Assembly: GCA_001592805.2 (NCBI GenBank) | Contig: CP051140.1 | Coordinates: forward strand, 3,473,501-3,537,500 | DNA from: Peltaster fructicola | Lineage: Eukaryota > Ascomycota > Dothideomycetes | DNA: 64,000 bases | Direction: 5' to 3' | Shown: positions 1 to 11,166 of the stretch, one piece after another | Position numbering within the stretch: position 1 is the stretch's first letter | Layout: each line of letters starts with the position of its first letter | Notes under the pieces: model-generated | The model's input: only the letters and a program-made list of their open reading frames with translations | What the model was told of the DNA's origin: nothing | The model's database searches: none | Position numbers and translations under genes: made by a program

Positions 1-2
1 GT

Positions 3-689
3 GCCTTCATCTCGGAGCATGCTCTCGAGCAGCATTTGCGCGACTCACCTGCGCATGCCGTCACATACGACTGCGACGACTGTAATCGTGCCTTTGACAC
101 GGAGCAGGCCCTCCAGCAGCACCTGCGCGACTCACCCGCGCACGCCATCACGTATGACTGCGACGAGTGTGATCGTGCCTTTGCCGATGAGCAGGCCCTC
201 AAGCAGCATCTTCGTGATGCGCCAGCACACGCCGTTGGTCTCACCACTTCATACGATATGCGACCTTCTCTTCACCAGGACGTGTGCCAGTTACTTCGTG
301 CTCACAGCTTGTCTTTCGGCTTTTTCGCAGCGGATGACCCAGAAGATGCCCTGCAAGAGCATGATACCAGTGTCATGGGCACATTTGTCTGCCCCAACGA
401 GACTTGCTCTACAGTCAGATGGACGAGTCGCCAGATCGCTATAACAATTCGAGAGTACCGAGGCCGCCGGTATAATGCCAGGGTGTATCATCAACGCTGC
501 GCATCTTGCGATGCGCTAAGTCGGCCAGAACTAGACGATTCGTACGCTGCGAGGGTCTCTTATCGCCTGGCGAGGTGGTCTGGTGTTGCAGTCGAAGCGC
601 CACCCTTCGTGGGCCGGAGTCAGAGACCCCATCAAGCTGAACTCTGCGAGGGCTGCCGGCATGGTCATTGCAGACAAAGTCGCCTCTGA
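3..689 (+). CDS. C2H2 / 3CxxC-type zinc-finger protein, 5' partial
   Basis: The frame is open from the window edge, so the N-terminus is missing. What is visible is a tandem array of near-identical C2H2-like fingers of about 26-27 residues (YDCDxCxRAF..EQAL.QHLRDxPAH): one partial and two complete copies within the first 230 bases. A C-terminal zinc-binding module follows, with FVCPNETC, QRCASC and LCEGC cysteine pairs around a YNARVYHQRC core, which fits the 3CxxC-type zinc-finger family. The finger units are also alike at DNA level, so the array was recently expanded by duplication. Nucleic-acid binding is likely from the domains; the target is unknown. The real start lies upstream of the window. 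Confidence 0.8.
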   Translation, partial: AFISEHALEQHLRDSPAHAVTYDCDDCNRAFDTEQALQQHLRDSPAHAITYDCDECDRAFADEQALKQHLRDAPAHAVGLTTSYDMRPSLHQDVCQLLRAHSLSFGFFAADDPEDALQEHDTSVMGTFVCPNETCSTVRWTSRQIAITIREYRGRRYNARVYHQRCASCDALSRPELDDSYAARVSYRLARWSGVAVEAPPFVGRSQRPHQAELCEGCRHGHCRQSRL

Positions 690-2760
690 TCTCAGGTTTC
701 GACGGGAGCGTCGATATCTCTTGATCAGGTGTGATTTATCTGCTTGTAAGTTAGTGCTTTGAAACAATCCAGTCCAACGGCGATCATTGCGGCTCTGCTT
801 GTGTAACAGGTGATTGTGCACTGCCATAAACTTAACATCAGCCAGTAGCTTCACGGACTATTGAAGGATAGCCTGTCCTTGCTACCACGAGCAGAAGCTA
901 CTCTTCCTGTACAGCCGAGTCGCATCAGTACTGCTTTCGTAGATTCTCCAGTGCCTGAAAGCAAAATGCAGGCTCCAGATCTTGCGGCTTTATTTCATAT
1001 GGACTGTCCTGTGATAGAGGCTAGAATGTGAATGCAGTGTATCAAAGATCCTAGCGTCAGGCCGCGTTGTGAACCTTGCCCATGCTTGTGATGAGGATAT
1101 CGTTATATCAGTAATGGCTCATAGCGGATCCCGGTTCGTCGAAGGTACTGCTTGTCCCTCAAGGTTATCATTGTGAGGTGCTATCGTTGTATCGGAAGTC
1201 TTCTGTGAAGGTGTCCTACTTTGCAACGGTACTTTCCGTCGAATCGTATGCTACAACAGACTTGTGTCGGACCGTAGACACAGCGAATTCTCGCCTCCAT
1301 GGAAGCTCTCCTAGTCGCTCTGGCGAGAGCATCGCGATAGACTATCATCACCGCTCTTGGATGTCTCCAAATCAGACCAAGGACATATAGTGTGCTTGCC
1401 TGCGTTGATGCTCTCTGGAGTTCAATGACGATGTCGCAGTTAGAACCTAGTCTAGTATCAGATGTCCAAGACCATTCGCTGTAATCTGACGGACTTCTGA
1501 GATTGAAGGTGAGCGAGACTCGAGACGTATGCTCGAGGGGCTCACGCTCGCATGGAATATTTGCAGAGTACTCACAAACCATTCCTCGAAGCATGACCTC
1601 TGTCAAGCCGTATCAACACGCTCTGCTGAGGCGTAATTGATACAAGCGTCGAATGGTCTTAGGAGACCTCACGGGTCCATGTCAAGCTGATGAAGCACAC
1701 CAGAAATGACGACCTGCCTCCAAAAGTCAGCCTATCACAAAGCGAGACCCGACTGCAGACCGCCTGGCATGCAAGCCATGACTTTCTAGGTTTCCTGCAG
1801 CATCTGTGTTTCGAGGTCAGGCCTTCTCAGCATGGCCGTCACGTTTTGCCGGTAGTCCCCACGTTGTACGAACCCTAGCACTTCAAGTCGAGATCAGATC
1901 AGATGAGTGCCTTCACCGGACCACAATGCCATCTTACTGCTGAGCATTCCCGGAAGATGACGTTGACAAAGCTCCTGTACTTTGTATTACATCGGGTAAT
2001 CCAATCCAGGCAGTCGTCCGCGATGGACACAATTCCTCGGCTCTGGGCAAAGGTATTTCTGTATCCCTGTCATTCTGTACCCGTGTCTGCACCTATGTGT
2101 TGCATCAGTCGTGCAACCTCTGTCCCCAGTCGATGACAGAACAATGGCACATCATATCTTGACCGACAACATGGAGAGCCCCTCGTTGGTGGAAATAGAT
2201 CCACTGTTGTGTTGCGCGATGAGACAGACGAGGAACTCAATCGCCTGCAGATGCGGTCCGCTGCGTTTGGCGCGAGACGCACGTGAAGAAGTGAGGGCGC
2301 TTGGGAGACTGGCCTCATGTAGTACTACAATCGCTGGAGCTGAAACCTTGTGGCTCCAGTTAATCCCAGGAGGTGCGGCAAGGCTCGCCTACACAGCTCT
2401 TCGGTGCCCGCAGCGCTTTTGTCATAGAAGTTCGTTCAGGTTGTGCATTGCTCTCGACATTGGCGAGTTTTTCAGCAGGACGAATAGCTGAGGCAAGGCG
2501 CGTGGCAGTCGCAGTGCCAAGCCGCTAATTGACTGGCCATTTCTCGCGAGCTCCTTCGGCCAACAAAAAGCCAGCACTTCCTCCTCCCAACTCTTCCCGC
2601 CCATCAAAGCTCGACCACTCAGATCGCACTCTACCGAAGGACCAATCACACACAGACGCGTCAGTACATCGACCACTCGACAGTCGTCCTGTCTTGCAGG
2701 CCATAGACGTAGGCATACGCGCCTAGGATCTCCTCGAGCGACACCCAACCAGACATCACC
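690..2760. other. Intergenic region, about 2.1 kb
   Basis: No open frame here has recognisable domains, and the longer ones overlap on opposite strands as chance frames do. The last 150 bases are the hapB leader and contain a CCAAT box at 2642-2646. Nothing else could be supported. Confidence 0.6.
2642..2646 (+). promoter_or_regulatory. CCAAT box upstream of hapB
   Basis: CCAATCA lies 119 bases before the hapB start codon. CCAAT is the core recognised by the HapB/C/E complex that this gene helps to encode, and the Aspergillus nidulans hapB gene is known to be autoregulated. Use of this site here is inference from sequence and position. No HapX-type RWT half-site follows at the expected 12-base spacing. 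Confidence 0.45.
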
Positions 2761-3657
2761 ATGGATTACTCGCAGTCCTACCAACAGTCGCGACAACAAT
2801 ACCCTCCTCATCAACAAGCACAAGGCGGCCAGATGCCTCAACCACACATGATGAGCCAGATGGCTTATCAAGGTGCTCCTGCCTACGCGATGCCACAGCA
2901 GTACAACCCATCGCACGCCGCCGCGATGGCCACCGCCGCTGCATCAGGCTTCCCTGCGTACATGCCACAAGATACACTTGGTGGTCAAGTGCCTCAATCG
3001 TCGCCGCGCATGCCACAACAGATGAAGTCTGATGGCCGCAATCCCGCCTCACCACACACACAAGGTCAGATGAACGCGCCAGGCAGTCTACCGAGCCAGA
3101 TGAACATACCCTCTGCAATGCACCTTCCACCACAATCAGCAATGCCTGGACAATTACCAAATGCGCGTCGCATGTCGCATTCGCTGCAAGGTCCTCCGTC
3201 ACAGCAACCGATGAGCGCACCACCTCGTCCGGCCACATCGCAAGCTCCAGGCGGACCCGACGCGCCTCCTGCTGCTGGCACCGCCGAAGAATCTCCTCTC
3301 TACGTCAACGCGAAGCAGTTTCATCGTATCCTGAAGAGACGCATGGCACGACAGAAGCTTGAAGAGGCACTGCGACTGACCAGCAAAGGTCGCAAACCAT
3401 ACTTGCACGAGTCGCGTCACAACCATGCCATGCGCAGACCTCGCGGGCCAGGCGGCAGATTCCTGACTAGCCAAGAGATCCAGCAGCTCGAAGAGACCGG
3501 CAAGATGCCAGATGACACAAACGGCGCCAACGGTACGAAGCACGAGAACGGAGCCAATGGCTCCAAGCGCAAAGCGACTTCTTCTGATAACAACGGATCT
3601 GGCAAGAAGGCCAAGACCGACGACGATGAAGAAGATGATGACGAAGACGACAACTGA
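2761..3657 (+). CDS. hapB: CCAAT-binding complex subunit HapB (NF-YA/Hap2)
   Basis: 298 residues, apparently intronless, starting at an ATG in good context (CACCATGG). Residues 1-175 are rich in Gln, Pro and Met. The NF-YA/HAP2 core spans about residues 178-236: the subunit-association helix beginning [21 protein letters not shown], then the DNA-binding part with [26 protein letters not shown] Lys-rich patch and an acidic tail ([12 protein letters not shown]) end the protein. With HapC and HapE it forms the trimer that binds CCAAT boxes in nuclear promoters and, in fungi, controls iron, redox and carbon/nitrogen genes. The match is essentially complete, so identification is secure. Confidence 0.97.
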   Translation: MDYSQSYQQSRQQYPPHQQAQGGQMPQPHMMSQMAYQGAPAYAMPQQYNPSHAAAMATAAASGFPAYMPQDTLGGQVPQSSPRMPQQMKSDGRNPASPHTQGQMNAPGSLPSQMNIPSAMHLPPQSAMPGQLPNARRMSHSLQGPPSQQPMSAPPRPATSQAPGGPDAPPAAGTAEESPLYVNAKQFHRILKRRMARQKLEEALRLTSKGRKPYLHESRHNHAMRRPRGPGGRFLTSQEIQQLEETGKMPDDTNGANGTKHENGANGSKRKATSSDNNGSGKKAKTDDDEEDDDEDDN

Positions 3658-3660
3658 TAA

Positions 3661-4312
3661 AAGACATTTCTTTGCAAGGCGATCCACACCTGGTCGCATT
3701 TATTCAAATGAGACATATACCCTCGTTGCTGTTAGCGAATTCGAAATGTTATGGGCAGCGAAAGAACCGGTAGACTGCTGAGTCGGGATGATTAAGTGGC
3801 AGCGATATGGCGTTTGTTTGAGGGATATCTTGTAGGTCTTGTAGACGCTGCATGCACGATATGTTCTATTGTCTTACTGTCGCGTGGACTACGTGAATTG
3901 TCTCATCGTCTGTACAGCCTGAGCCAGATTGGGCTTCGCGGCAGTGTCCTCCGTACCTTTTGGCTTACAAAGGCGGGATTGAGAAGCAGTCGACCAGTGC
4001 TCGTGACTAGCTCAATCCGCCTGATCCCTACGTCGGCTCTCTTGATAGCAGAGTTTGTCTTACTGTCTCACTGAGAAGCAAGAAGCTTGATGCGCGCCGC
4101 GCTGTGTTGTCTGAGCACAGTGTGAAGGATGAAGCGATCTACTTTGATCTCTTCAAGCCTATCATTACCGAAAGATCGTGGTCGTTGTCAAGGATGAACC
4201 AAGTCTTCACATTCAGCTTCTTGAGCATGAATCTACCAGCTCTCTTGGCCACATTTACAGAGGGTCTCGAGCTGCACTCAGGACACATTCTCTCCTCAGA
4301 CCGCTCATTGCC
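3661..4312. other. Intergenic region between hapB and the kinase gene
   Basis: Presumably holds the hapB 3' UTR and the kinase promoter. An in-frame upstream ATG at 4178 could extend the kinase N-terminus by 45 residues. No other feature is supported. Confidence 0.5.
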
Positions 4313-5487
4313 ATGTGGCGTCACCTGACACGAAAGTTCTCAACTATCACCAAAGGCGTGCAAATCAACAAGACGACACAGACTATTGTCGCAGACTCAG
4401 GGCGCATCTACAGTGTAGTTGAGGTGTTGCGGTCTCATCGGAACGACAGCCAATATGATATCAAGCTTGCTGAGTGAATAGCACCTCTTCGACACGACTC
4501 CCATGGCTGAGCATTGCGCAGATCCTCTGAAAAGAAGTTCGTCTTCAAACGAATGCCGAGACAGCACTTCGACGGGTGTTTGCGACTGGCGGCTGAGTTT
4601 CCCTCGACGCGACGACTTCGCATGCACACCGACTGCATTGTCCAGCAATCCATCCTATTCTATCCTCACCTTCGAGATACTTGTCTGACATTGCTTCCAG
4701 AGGATGCAGAATTCCCTCCAGAGCAGCGACTCAAGATCATGCGAACGGTCGGTGAAGCTGTACAAGAACTTCACGAGAAGGACTGGGTGCACGCAGGTGC
4801 GTGTGAGGAGATCGCCTTAGGACGACTATATCGACATGTCTTGCCAGATGTGAAACCTGATAATGTACTGGTCGACTGGACGTGCGACATTGATGGCCGA
4901 AACAAGACTGTCATTTCAACAGTGCTGGGTGACTTCGATCTGGCGTACAAGCTTGAGCGTGATCAGGCTTTGATTACTCCTCACGCAATTGGTAATGCCA
5001 TGTGGCGTAACCCAGAAGGTCAGACCGGAGTTGTCACAAGAGCCTCTGACATCTATTCGCTGGGCCTGCTGGTGAGCACAAGCTGTGAAGTGATAGGCGA
5101 TGTTGACAGTACCGATCAGACCTATAGTATCTGTTCATTCTAGGTGCTGGCGAAATGTTACTCCTGCACGATTATCGTCAGCTTCTGCAGCCGGGTATCT
5201 CACCAGAGCAGGAAATTGTGAACAGGCACTTCGCATATTTTGGTCCAGTCCCTGACGGTATCTACACGCACATCAAGAAGGAGATCTGGAGAGCTGCTTT
5301 CAAGGAAGCTTCGGCAGCAGCAGACAAACTAGTTGCGACCCGTCCGCAGTTGAGGGCTCGCTTCTGGCTGGAAGAGCTAGGCCCAACCGCAGCGGATATG
5401 CTTGCTAGGATGACGAACCTCGACCCAGCAGCTCGTCCATCGATACAGGAAGTGCTGTCCCACGCTTATTGGGAAGAGTCAGCCTGA
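4313..5487 (+). CDS. Divergent fungal protein kinase-like protein
   Basis: Four exons by splice-site and frame reasoning: 4313-4473, 4522-4796, 4848-5071 and 5128-5487, giving 339 residues; introns are 48, 51 and 56 nt. The joined protein shows a short nucleotide-loop region (GRIYSVVEVL), a VFKR segment that may hold the ATP-site lysine, a catalytic loop HADVKPDN (HxDxKPxN), a metal-binding motif DFD in place of DFG, GNAMWRNPEG as the activation-segment end, and SDIYSLGLL. The last splice was chosen because it yields YLFILGAGEMLLL, which continues the kinase fold. It resembles an expanded fungal kinase family with LGDFDLA motifs. Whether it is active and its substrate are unknown. The start could instead be 4178. 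Confidence 0.75.
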
Positions 5488-6320
5488 TACCTGCACCAGT
5501 TGGGTCTATTACATGTTGGCAGAGAACATCAGTTTCAAATGAGAAGCCGGAGAGGCCTCTCAGACCGACATCAACGGCTGAGATCCGTATGGCAGAGAGC
5601 TAGGCCGCTTGTCTACGATTACCAACATGCACGTCAGCTTTGTCTGCATCTACGCTACTCTTGCTGCTGGTCACAGCTGGACGGATCAACACATGGCACG
5701 ATGTCAGCCTGGACCTAGTATCGACAGATTACTGCGAGACAATGGCGGGACAGCTGCAGAGCTTCTGAAGCCAACTGACAGACGCAGTTATGCGGACAAA
5801 TCCCTTGTTGGGGTCTCAGCATGGCCTAATAACTCCCTCCCTGGCGATCGGGTTCCCAGTGTCGACACTAGCAGTGGTCTGCAACAATGATGCCGGCACA
5901 ATGGCAGCTCTCACTACTAGTTGGTTCAAGAGCTTGCGTATCGAATCAGCGTATTACGAACTTTTGAGACATGTACAACACTTGACAGACAGCGGAGCGG
6001 ATGTCAGGATCATGGTCAATGGGTAGGAAGATCACTTTTAGTAGAGCTGGCAGAAGTACCAGATTGCGTAAGGAAGCATGATATTGAAGCAAGGTGTGGC
6101 AAAGGCTATAGACAGCAGCGGCCGCCAACTATCAGATGTATGCAACAATCGTCATCGCGTTCCAGAGAGCATCTTGTCGAAGACTCCCTAGAGACGTCGT
6201 CTGTTCAATGCTGCACCCTGCGATGTTGGCTCCTCAGGCCACAAGAATCCGTTCTCTCCGCATGTCTGAACAAGCCCATACGGGCAACTACCATAACTAC
6301 AACTCACTCTCACATCTGCC
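5488..6320. other. Intergenic region, about 0.8 kb
   Basis: Only overlapping short frames without domains. The final part is the promoter and leader of the mL54 gene. Nothing else is supported. Confidence 0.5.
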
Positions 6321-7039
6321 ATGGCCAATATGATCTGCAACAATTGCTTGATGCGCATGGCACAGCCGAATGCCTTGTCCGCTGCCAACAAAGTCATTCG
6401 TCGCGCCTTCACATCATCTAGCATTACACGAGCAGCAGCAGTTTCAGCACAAACTGCTACAGCGACGAATCCTCGACCCAACGACAAGCCTGCAGCCACC
6501 TCGACATCAGCAGCTCAGCCCTTCACCGCTGGTACTACACCAAAGAATGCAGCTCCGACATCTACAGCTTCACCTAAGCCGCGACAACCTAGCTCAGCAC
6601 TTGCCGGCCTGCCTTTACGAGGAATTAATTATATGAAGAATCAGCAAGATCCTATTGCATTGGAGGATCACGAGTATCCGGATTGGCTATGGGAAGTGCT
6701 GGACAAGAAGGAGTCGAAGAAAGATGATCTTGATGGAGAGGGTGATCTGTTCTGTATGTGGTCGATGGATATTGTGTGAATGGACACTGACGATTTATAG
6801 CCAAGAGTGCGAAGCAACGAAGAATAGCTGCTAAGGCTTTAAGAAAGCAACAATTACGGGATCCAAACAGCATGGTGCCTAAGGTCCCACTGTACGAGCA
6901 GACGATCGACATCTATGCTGGAGATGGTACACTCGAAGGAGCAGCTCGGGCCAATGCAGCGAGACAAGAGTTGACAAAGGCGATGCGAGATCAGAGAAGG
7001 AACAAGATCAAGGAGACCAACTTCTTGAAGACCATGTAA
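6321..7039 (+). CDS. Mitochondrial large ribosomal subunit protein mL54
   Basis: Two exons, 6321-6753 and 6801-7039 (47-nt GTATGT...ATAG intron), give 223 residues. The N-terminus is basic and hydroxylated with no acidic residue, as expected for a mitochondrial presequence, followed by an Ala/Thr/Pro-rich linker. The conserved core reads DPIALEDHEYPDWLWEVLDKKE, and the splice joins DGEGDLF to SKSAKQRRIAAKALRKQQL, both typical of the MRPL54/Mrpl37 (mL54) family. It is a structural protein of the mitoribosome large subunit. The start sits in good context (GCCATGG). Confidence 0.9.
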
Positions 7040-7885
7040 CAGAATTGTGTTATCATCGATTGGTCCGCACTCAGGAGTTGTAACGGTGTGTCGACTTGAC
7101 ACATTCACTTCCTGCATTCCTGCACGGGCATCGCACTCGAGTCTGTGGCCCACTGGAGACTGCATGCGGCTCTCTGTATGTGTTCGTCGAGCTGGCCGTG
7201 GTCTTGTCAGAAGGACAAACTTGCGAAGGACGACAAAGCCAGGCGGCAAGTGGCAGATCTTTGAGCAAGGCCCAGAGCAAGGCCCAGAGCATAGCAGCTT
7301 GACGGCGTCACCACTTTGCTTGTGATGGGAAGCCTCACATCTGGTCTAGTCAAGACGACACAAGAGGGCGTGTCTACACATCGTGCTCTCATTCTTGTAC
7401 TATACATACCACGATCAAGATACCACGATCGTGGTACTCGACTTCGCCAACAAGCATATGTACATTTTGGATACACTGTTCACATTATCAGCATAACAAT
7501 ACGCCTTCTATATCTATCCCAGTCTCGTCTATCCTCTATCTCCATTACTCCAACTTGGGATCGATACGAGGACCGCAATCCTCTTGCAGTGTTCGTAAGT
7601 CATTACTTGGCGATGCTTGTCATTGAGTAGACGCCACGAGCCATGAGCATCGCGAAGAATGCTACAGCAGGTGCTGATTCTCGCAGACAGTGCGCTCTGA
7701 TGCTCGACCAGCTCTTCTGCTGAAGGGCATCCTCATGCTGTCCTGGATTTCGCATAGAACGTCTCACAAGACATTCGAGCGCATGGCAGCCAATCTGTGT
7801 GGGGATCAGACCATATCAGCAGTTCGTCTTGTCGGGCAAATGTGGCTCTTGCGGGTCATTCCACCGTTGAGCGGTTGACCACCGC
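7040..7885. other. Intergenic region with palindrome and small tandem repeat
   Basis: Lies between two convergent genes. It contains a 12-bp tandem duplication (GCAAGGCCCAGA twice, about 7264-7287) and a perfect 16-bp palindrome at 7421-7436, preceded by a partial direct copy. No coding potential is supported. Confidence 0.5.
7406..7436. repeat. Perfect 16-bp palindrome with preceding half-copy
   Basis: TACCACGATCGTGGTA (7421-7436) is fully self-complementary. The half ATACCACGATC also occurs directly before it at 7406-7416. It could be a dimeric factor site or a cruciform seed; function is unknown. Confidence 0.6.
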
Positions 7886-9334
7886 TCAGACGTTGATCAG
7901 ACCAAGCAAGAGTATACTCAGTGCCAAGTCAACGGCATACCAGACATAACTCAAGCCAGCAGTCGCAGCTGCAGCGCTCGTACTCGAAGTGGTGGTTGTA
8001 GTCGTGCTTAAGCTTGAAGAGTTCTTGCCATTGACGCCTGGCGCTGGCGTCGAGCCTAGTCCTGCTACCACACAGCCTGCCAAACCACTGCAAGCCTGGG
8101 TAGCTGTGGAACTGCTGCTCGAACCTGCAGTCTTTGAGGGCGAAGTGTTTGCACTACCCTTGGCAGACGAGGTAGAGACTGAGGTCGTGCTTGTTGATGC
8201 AGTCGACGTAGTTTGGGTTACGGTTGACGAGGTCGATGAGATCGGCGAGGTTGATGAGGTTGTCGAAGTTGACGAGGTTGACGAGGTTGACGAGGTTGTA
8301 GGCTGCTGAGTGCTGCTCGCTGTTGTCGCTGCTGCACTACCAGTCCATTGGTTGCCGGATTTTGCATCACGGTACCAGTTTTCTTTTGGATCATTCAGAC
8401 AGTCGCCAAGAAGAATAGTTGAGTAACCCTTGGCACGAAGTGTGTCAAGCATATACTGCACAAAGCCATGGACAGTGCCATTGTGGATGTCGTGAGTCAG
8501 AGGCAAGAAAGAGTCCTTACTAGGATCACTTGACTGAATCGCTGAGCTGAAGATGTTTCGGCTGTTCGCATAGTTCTCCTGCCAGTCGAGTGTGTCCAGA
8601 TTCCATGTCACAATATGGTAGCCGAGATTACCAAGGATGGTTTGACAAGCAGAGCTGCTGCAGAAGCCATATGGTGGACGTAGATATGTCGGGATAAAGC
8701 CAAAGACATCAGAGAATGCAATCTCGTTCTTGATTATCTGATCGGTGATCTGTTGAGGTGTCAGAGCATCAAGACTCTGATGCGACCAGGTATGCGAGGC
8801 GATCTGGTGGCCCTCGTTGAATGCTCGTCTCATGATGGCTGGCCACGGCGTGGAGTCAAGCTCGATCTGTCCTTTGCCGCCGTTGTTACCGACGATGAAG
8901 AACGTTGCCTTGACGTTCTGGCTCTTAAGAAGATCCAGCAGATCTGATGTGTATAGATATGGTCCATCGTCGAAGGTCAAGGCCACCTTGCCTGGGGTAT
9001 TGCAGTGCGTGATCGTCGTTCCATATGGTACATTACCAAACTTTGGTCGTGAGATGGTGGATGTGTTGGTTCCTGGTGGTGTCTGATTGGCATCACAGCC
9101 AGGACCCCATTGGAATTGACAAGCAGGAGCTACGCAGGCGCCGTTCGCAGTACCACACAAGCCATCTGCCGAGCAGCATTGACCGGCATCGCAGACCTGG
9201 TTGTTGTATGACGGACCGCACTGTGTTGCTCCTCGTTCCGTCAGTCCAGATGGTTGCCATAGGTCGTCGTAGTTCATCAAGGTGTGAGCAGCAGCAAGGC
9301 TACCGCCCAAAAGCGTTACTAATGGCTGCCACAT
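7886..9334 (-). CDS. Chitin deacetylase, CBM18 plus CE4 domain, GPI-anchored
   Basis: 482 residues from the ATG at 9334; a longer frame extends upstream, but this Met is the one followed by a signal peptide (WQPLVTLLGGSLAAAHT). A CBM18 chitin-binding domain occupies about residues 38-77 (QCGPSYNNQVCDAGQCC..GLCG). The carbohydrate esterase 4 domain is at about 110-320 with TFDDGP (Asp122/Asp123), HTWSH (181-185, metal ligands), RPPYG (219-223), and a late THDIH. A long Ser/Thr-rich stalk and a hydrophobic tail of GPI-signal type follow. It should remove acetyl groups from cell-wall chitin to make chitosan at the surface. All catalytic motifs are present. Confidence 0.95.
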   Translation of the reverse strand: MWQPLVTLLGGSLAAAHTLMNYDDLWQPSGLTERGATQCGPSYNNQVCDAGQCCSADGLCGTANGACVAPACQFQWGPGCDANQTPPGTNTSTISRPKFGNVPYGTTITHCNTPGKVALTFDDGPYLYTSDLLDLLKSQNVKATFFIVGNNGGKGQIELDSTPWPAIMRRAFNEGHQIASHTWSHQSLDALTPQQITDQIIKNEIAFSDVFGFIPTYLRPPYGFCSSSACQTILGNLGYHIVTWNLDTLDWQENYANSRNIFSSAIQSSDPSKDSFLPLTHDIHNGTVHGFVQYMLDTLRAKGYSTILLGDCLNDPKENWYRDAKSGNQWTGSAAATTASSTQQPTTSSTSSTSSTSTTSSTSPISSTSSTVTQTTSTASTSTTSVSTSSAKGSANTSPSKTAGSSSSSTATQACSGLAGCVVAGLGSTPAPGVNGKNSSSLSTTTTTTSSTSAAAATAGLSYVWYAVDLALSILLLGLINV

Positions 9335-10467
9335 GCTGAATAAAGTTAGGGACGTATATCTGTGCGACCTCTCCTGGATACGAGGTCTGCTATATGTACG
9401 TGATTGCAAGCAAGATGCCGCTGAAAAACAACAAGGGATTGGGATGGGAGGATTGCAACCAGGCAGTGTAGAAGAGCACACGTGTAGAGGCTGCGGTTCA
9501 ACAGACTACTAAGGCCGTTCATCCGAGTTTTGCGTAGACAAAAAGGAAGCGCGCTGCGAGACATGATCAACGTACACTCATCTCAGCCATCTAGAGAGCA
9601 CGCCGTTGCCAGGAGAGCCAAATCGGTGCCATTCTGTATAGGCTAATCGCAGATCAGCAGAGACCAGTCAGGAAAAGCAATGAACCTTAATGTGGTGTCT
9701 GCAGTCGAATAGGCAGCGGTACGTAGGAGGTGAATGTCGTGCTTACGCCTCTGCTGCTTATCGTCAGTCTAGACGAGGCTGTTCGAACACACGCCACTGT
9801 CCGAGGAGGGACGCAGGAGCGCGCCATGTTCGTTGTACCAAGCATTCCAAATCCTGTCCGCAGTATGATCGGACGAGTATTGTGCTGGAAGACCGGCATC
9901 TTGACGGACGGTGTTCGTAGATCTACAGCCGGAGAAGGCATTCAAAGTTTTGTTTGTGGTTGAGAGTGAAGCAATAACGGTGTTGCGCAGCCAATCCGCG
10001 TTGAGGTATTTCCCACGCAGAGCACGTGGCCAGCTGAGACCAGGCGGGATGTTGTCCTCACTACTTTGTTGCCGCGCAACGCCATCAAACCGACTACTAT
10101 CGAGATTAGGCAATTCAGCAAGATCAGAGAAAGGCTGTCACAAACGTTACTGTATGATGACATGTCATTGTGGAAATGAGTACAGTGAAGAACGTGGCAA
10201 GGATTACAATGCATCGTTGCTAAGTTTACATGAGGCTGAGGATTTCAGCTAACAGCATGCCAAGAAGTCCGGCCCTGCAGAAGGAAACAAGAGCTCCTAC
10301 TACTGCGGTTCTGGCCCCAGCCATGAGTTTGACTCCGCGGATGACATTCCTGAAATCGATCTGTGGCCAGGTGTTGGGTATCGCTTGTATGCTGGACGTT
10401 GGTCGTCTATTCTGTATGCCAGATTGGCACAAGCAGTTAGACGCTTGTCGTGCGCATCGGTCCGTCG
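9335..10467. other. Intergenic region, about 1.1 kb
   Basis: The first 200 bases are the chitin deacetylase leader and promoter. The rest holds only overlapping chance frames on both strands. Confidence 0.5.
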
Positions 10468-11166
10468 CTACAGTTCGTCGAGCGCCTGATCTCGTAGCCA
10501 GTCGGCAATGGACTGCTGTCGGGAGCCGCGATGATTCCCTTCGAATCGGATTTCACGTCGACCTTGTCTTGTGCGCTCACGAGCCTCCAACAGCGACCAT
10601 TCCATCTCGGCATATGTCGTCGAGTTCCCAGGATATTGTGGTGCATTCGCAGTGCGCGCCCTGAAAGACTCGCGTCTTGCGAGCCGACTACGACAGCGTG
10701 GTGGAGATCTTGAGAGGTTCTGAGCGCGACGAGCAGGCGATCTGGAGAGATCTTGTGTGTTGCGAGCAGGCGACACGACGGCGACTCGTCTGTCGCGGAC
10801 CTGCCGACTTGGGTTTCTGCGACGTGAAGAGGGTCCAAGATTGTACTGGTGTTCTCGGGTGTAGTCGAAACTGTAGTGGATGTATGGTTGTGCAACTGGA
10901 GGCTGATGATCGACCCATGGATGATCCGTGCCGACTCGACGACGGCGTTCTGCGAGAAGATGCATGAGTAGCTCGTCGGCCTGTTCTGAAGTGATTTGGT
11001 TGCGTGACGGGTTGCGTGCCGGATCTGACCAGTCGTAGGGTATGAGGAGCAGGAAGTTTCTGAAGATGGCATACATCAATGCCAGTATTGCGATCATGAG
11101 CACAAGCTTGATGCAGAATGCTAGTACTTCATCGAATGTCTCCAAGACCTGGCGAGACCACGTCAT
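10468..11166 (-). CDS. Hypothetical single-pass membrane protein, Arg/Ser-rich
   Basis: 232 residues, no recognised family. Residues about 14-40 form one hydrophobic helix (VLAFCIKLVLMIAILALMYA...), followed by a basic, Arg/Ser-rich tail with repeated RSPARRAQNLSRSP-like segments and a short acidic end. Chosen over an overlapping frame on the same strand (10437-11072) because only this frame gives a coherent membrane segment. It lies tail to head upstream of nothing in the same unit; its other neighbour is the Rmd5 gene, also on the minus strand. Real gene status is likely but unproven. Confidence 0.5.
   Translation of the reverse strand: MTWSRQVLETFDEVLAFCIKLVLMIAILALMYAIFRNFLLLIPYDWSDPARNPSRNQITSEQADELLMHLLAERRRRVGTDHPWVDHQPPVAQPYIHYSFDYTREHQYNLGPSSRRRNPSRQVRDRRVAVVSPARNTQDLSRSPARRAQNLSRSPPRCRSRLARRESFRARTANAPQYPGNSTTYAEMEWSLLEARERTRQGRREIRFEGNHRGSRQQSIADWLRDQALDEL

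Noticed and set aside
2422-2916. 164-codon minus-strand frame overlapping the hapB start
   Set aside because: Opposes the secure HapB gene and its composition mirrors the Gln-rich coding strand.
10437-11072. 211-codon minus-strand frame overlapping the small membrane protein gene
   Set aside because: Another frame of the same strand gives a clean membrane helix and a better start; this one looks like its shadow.
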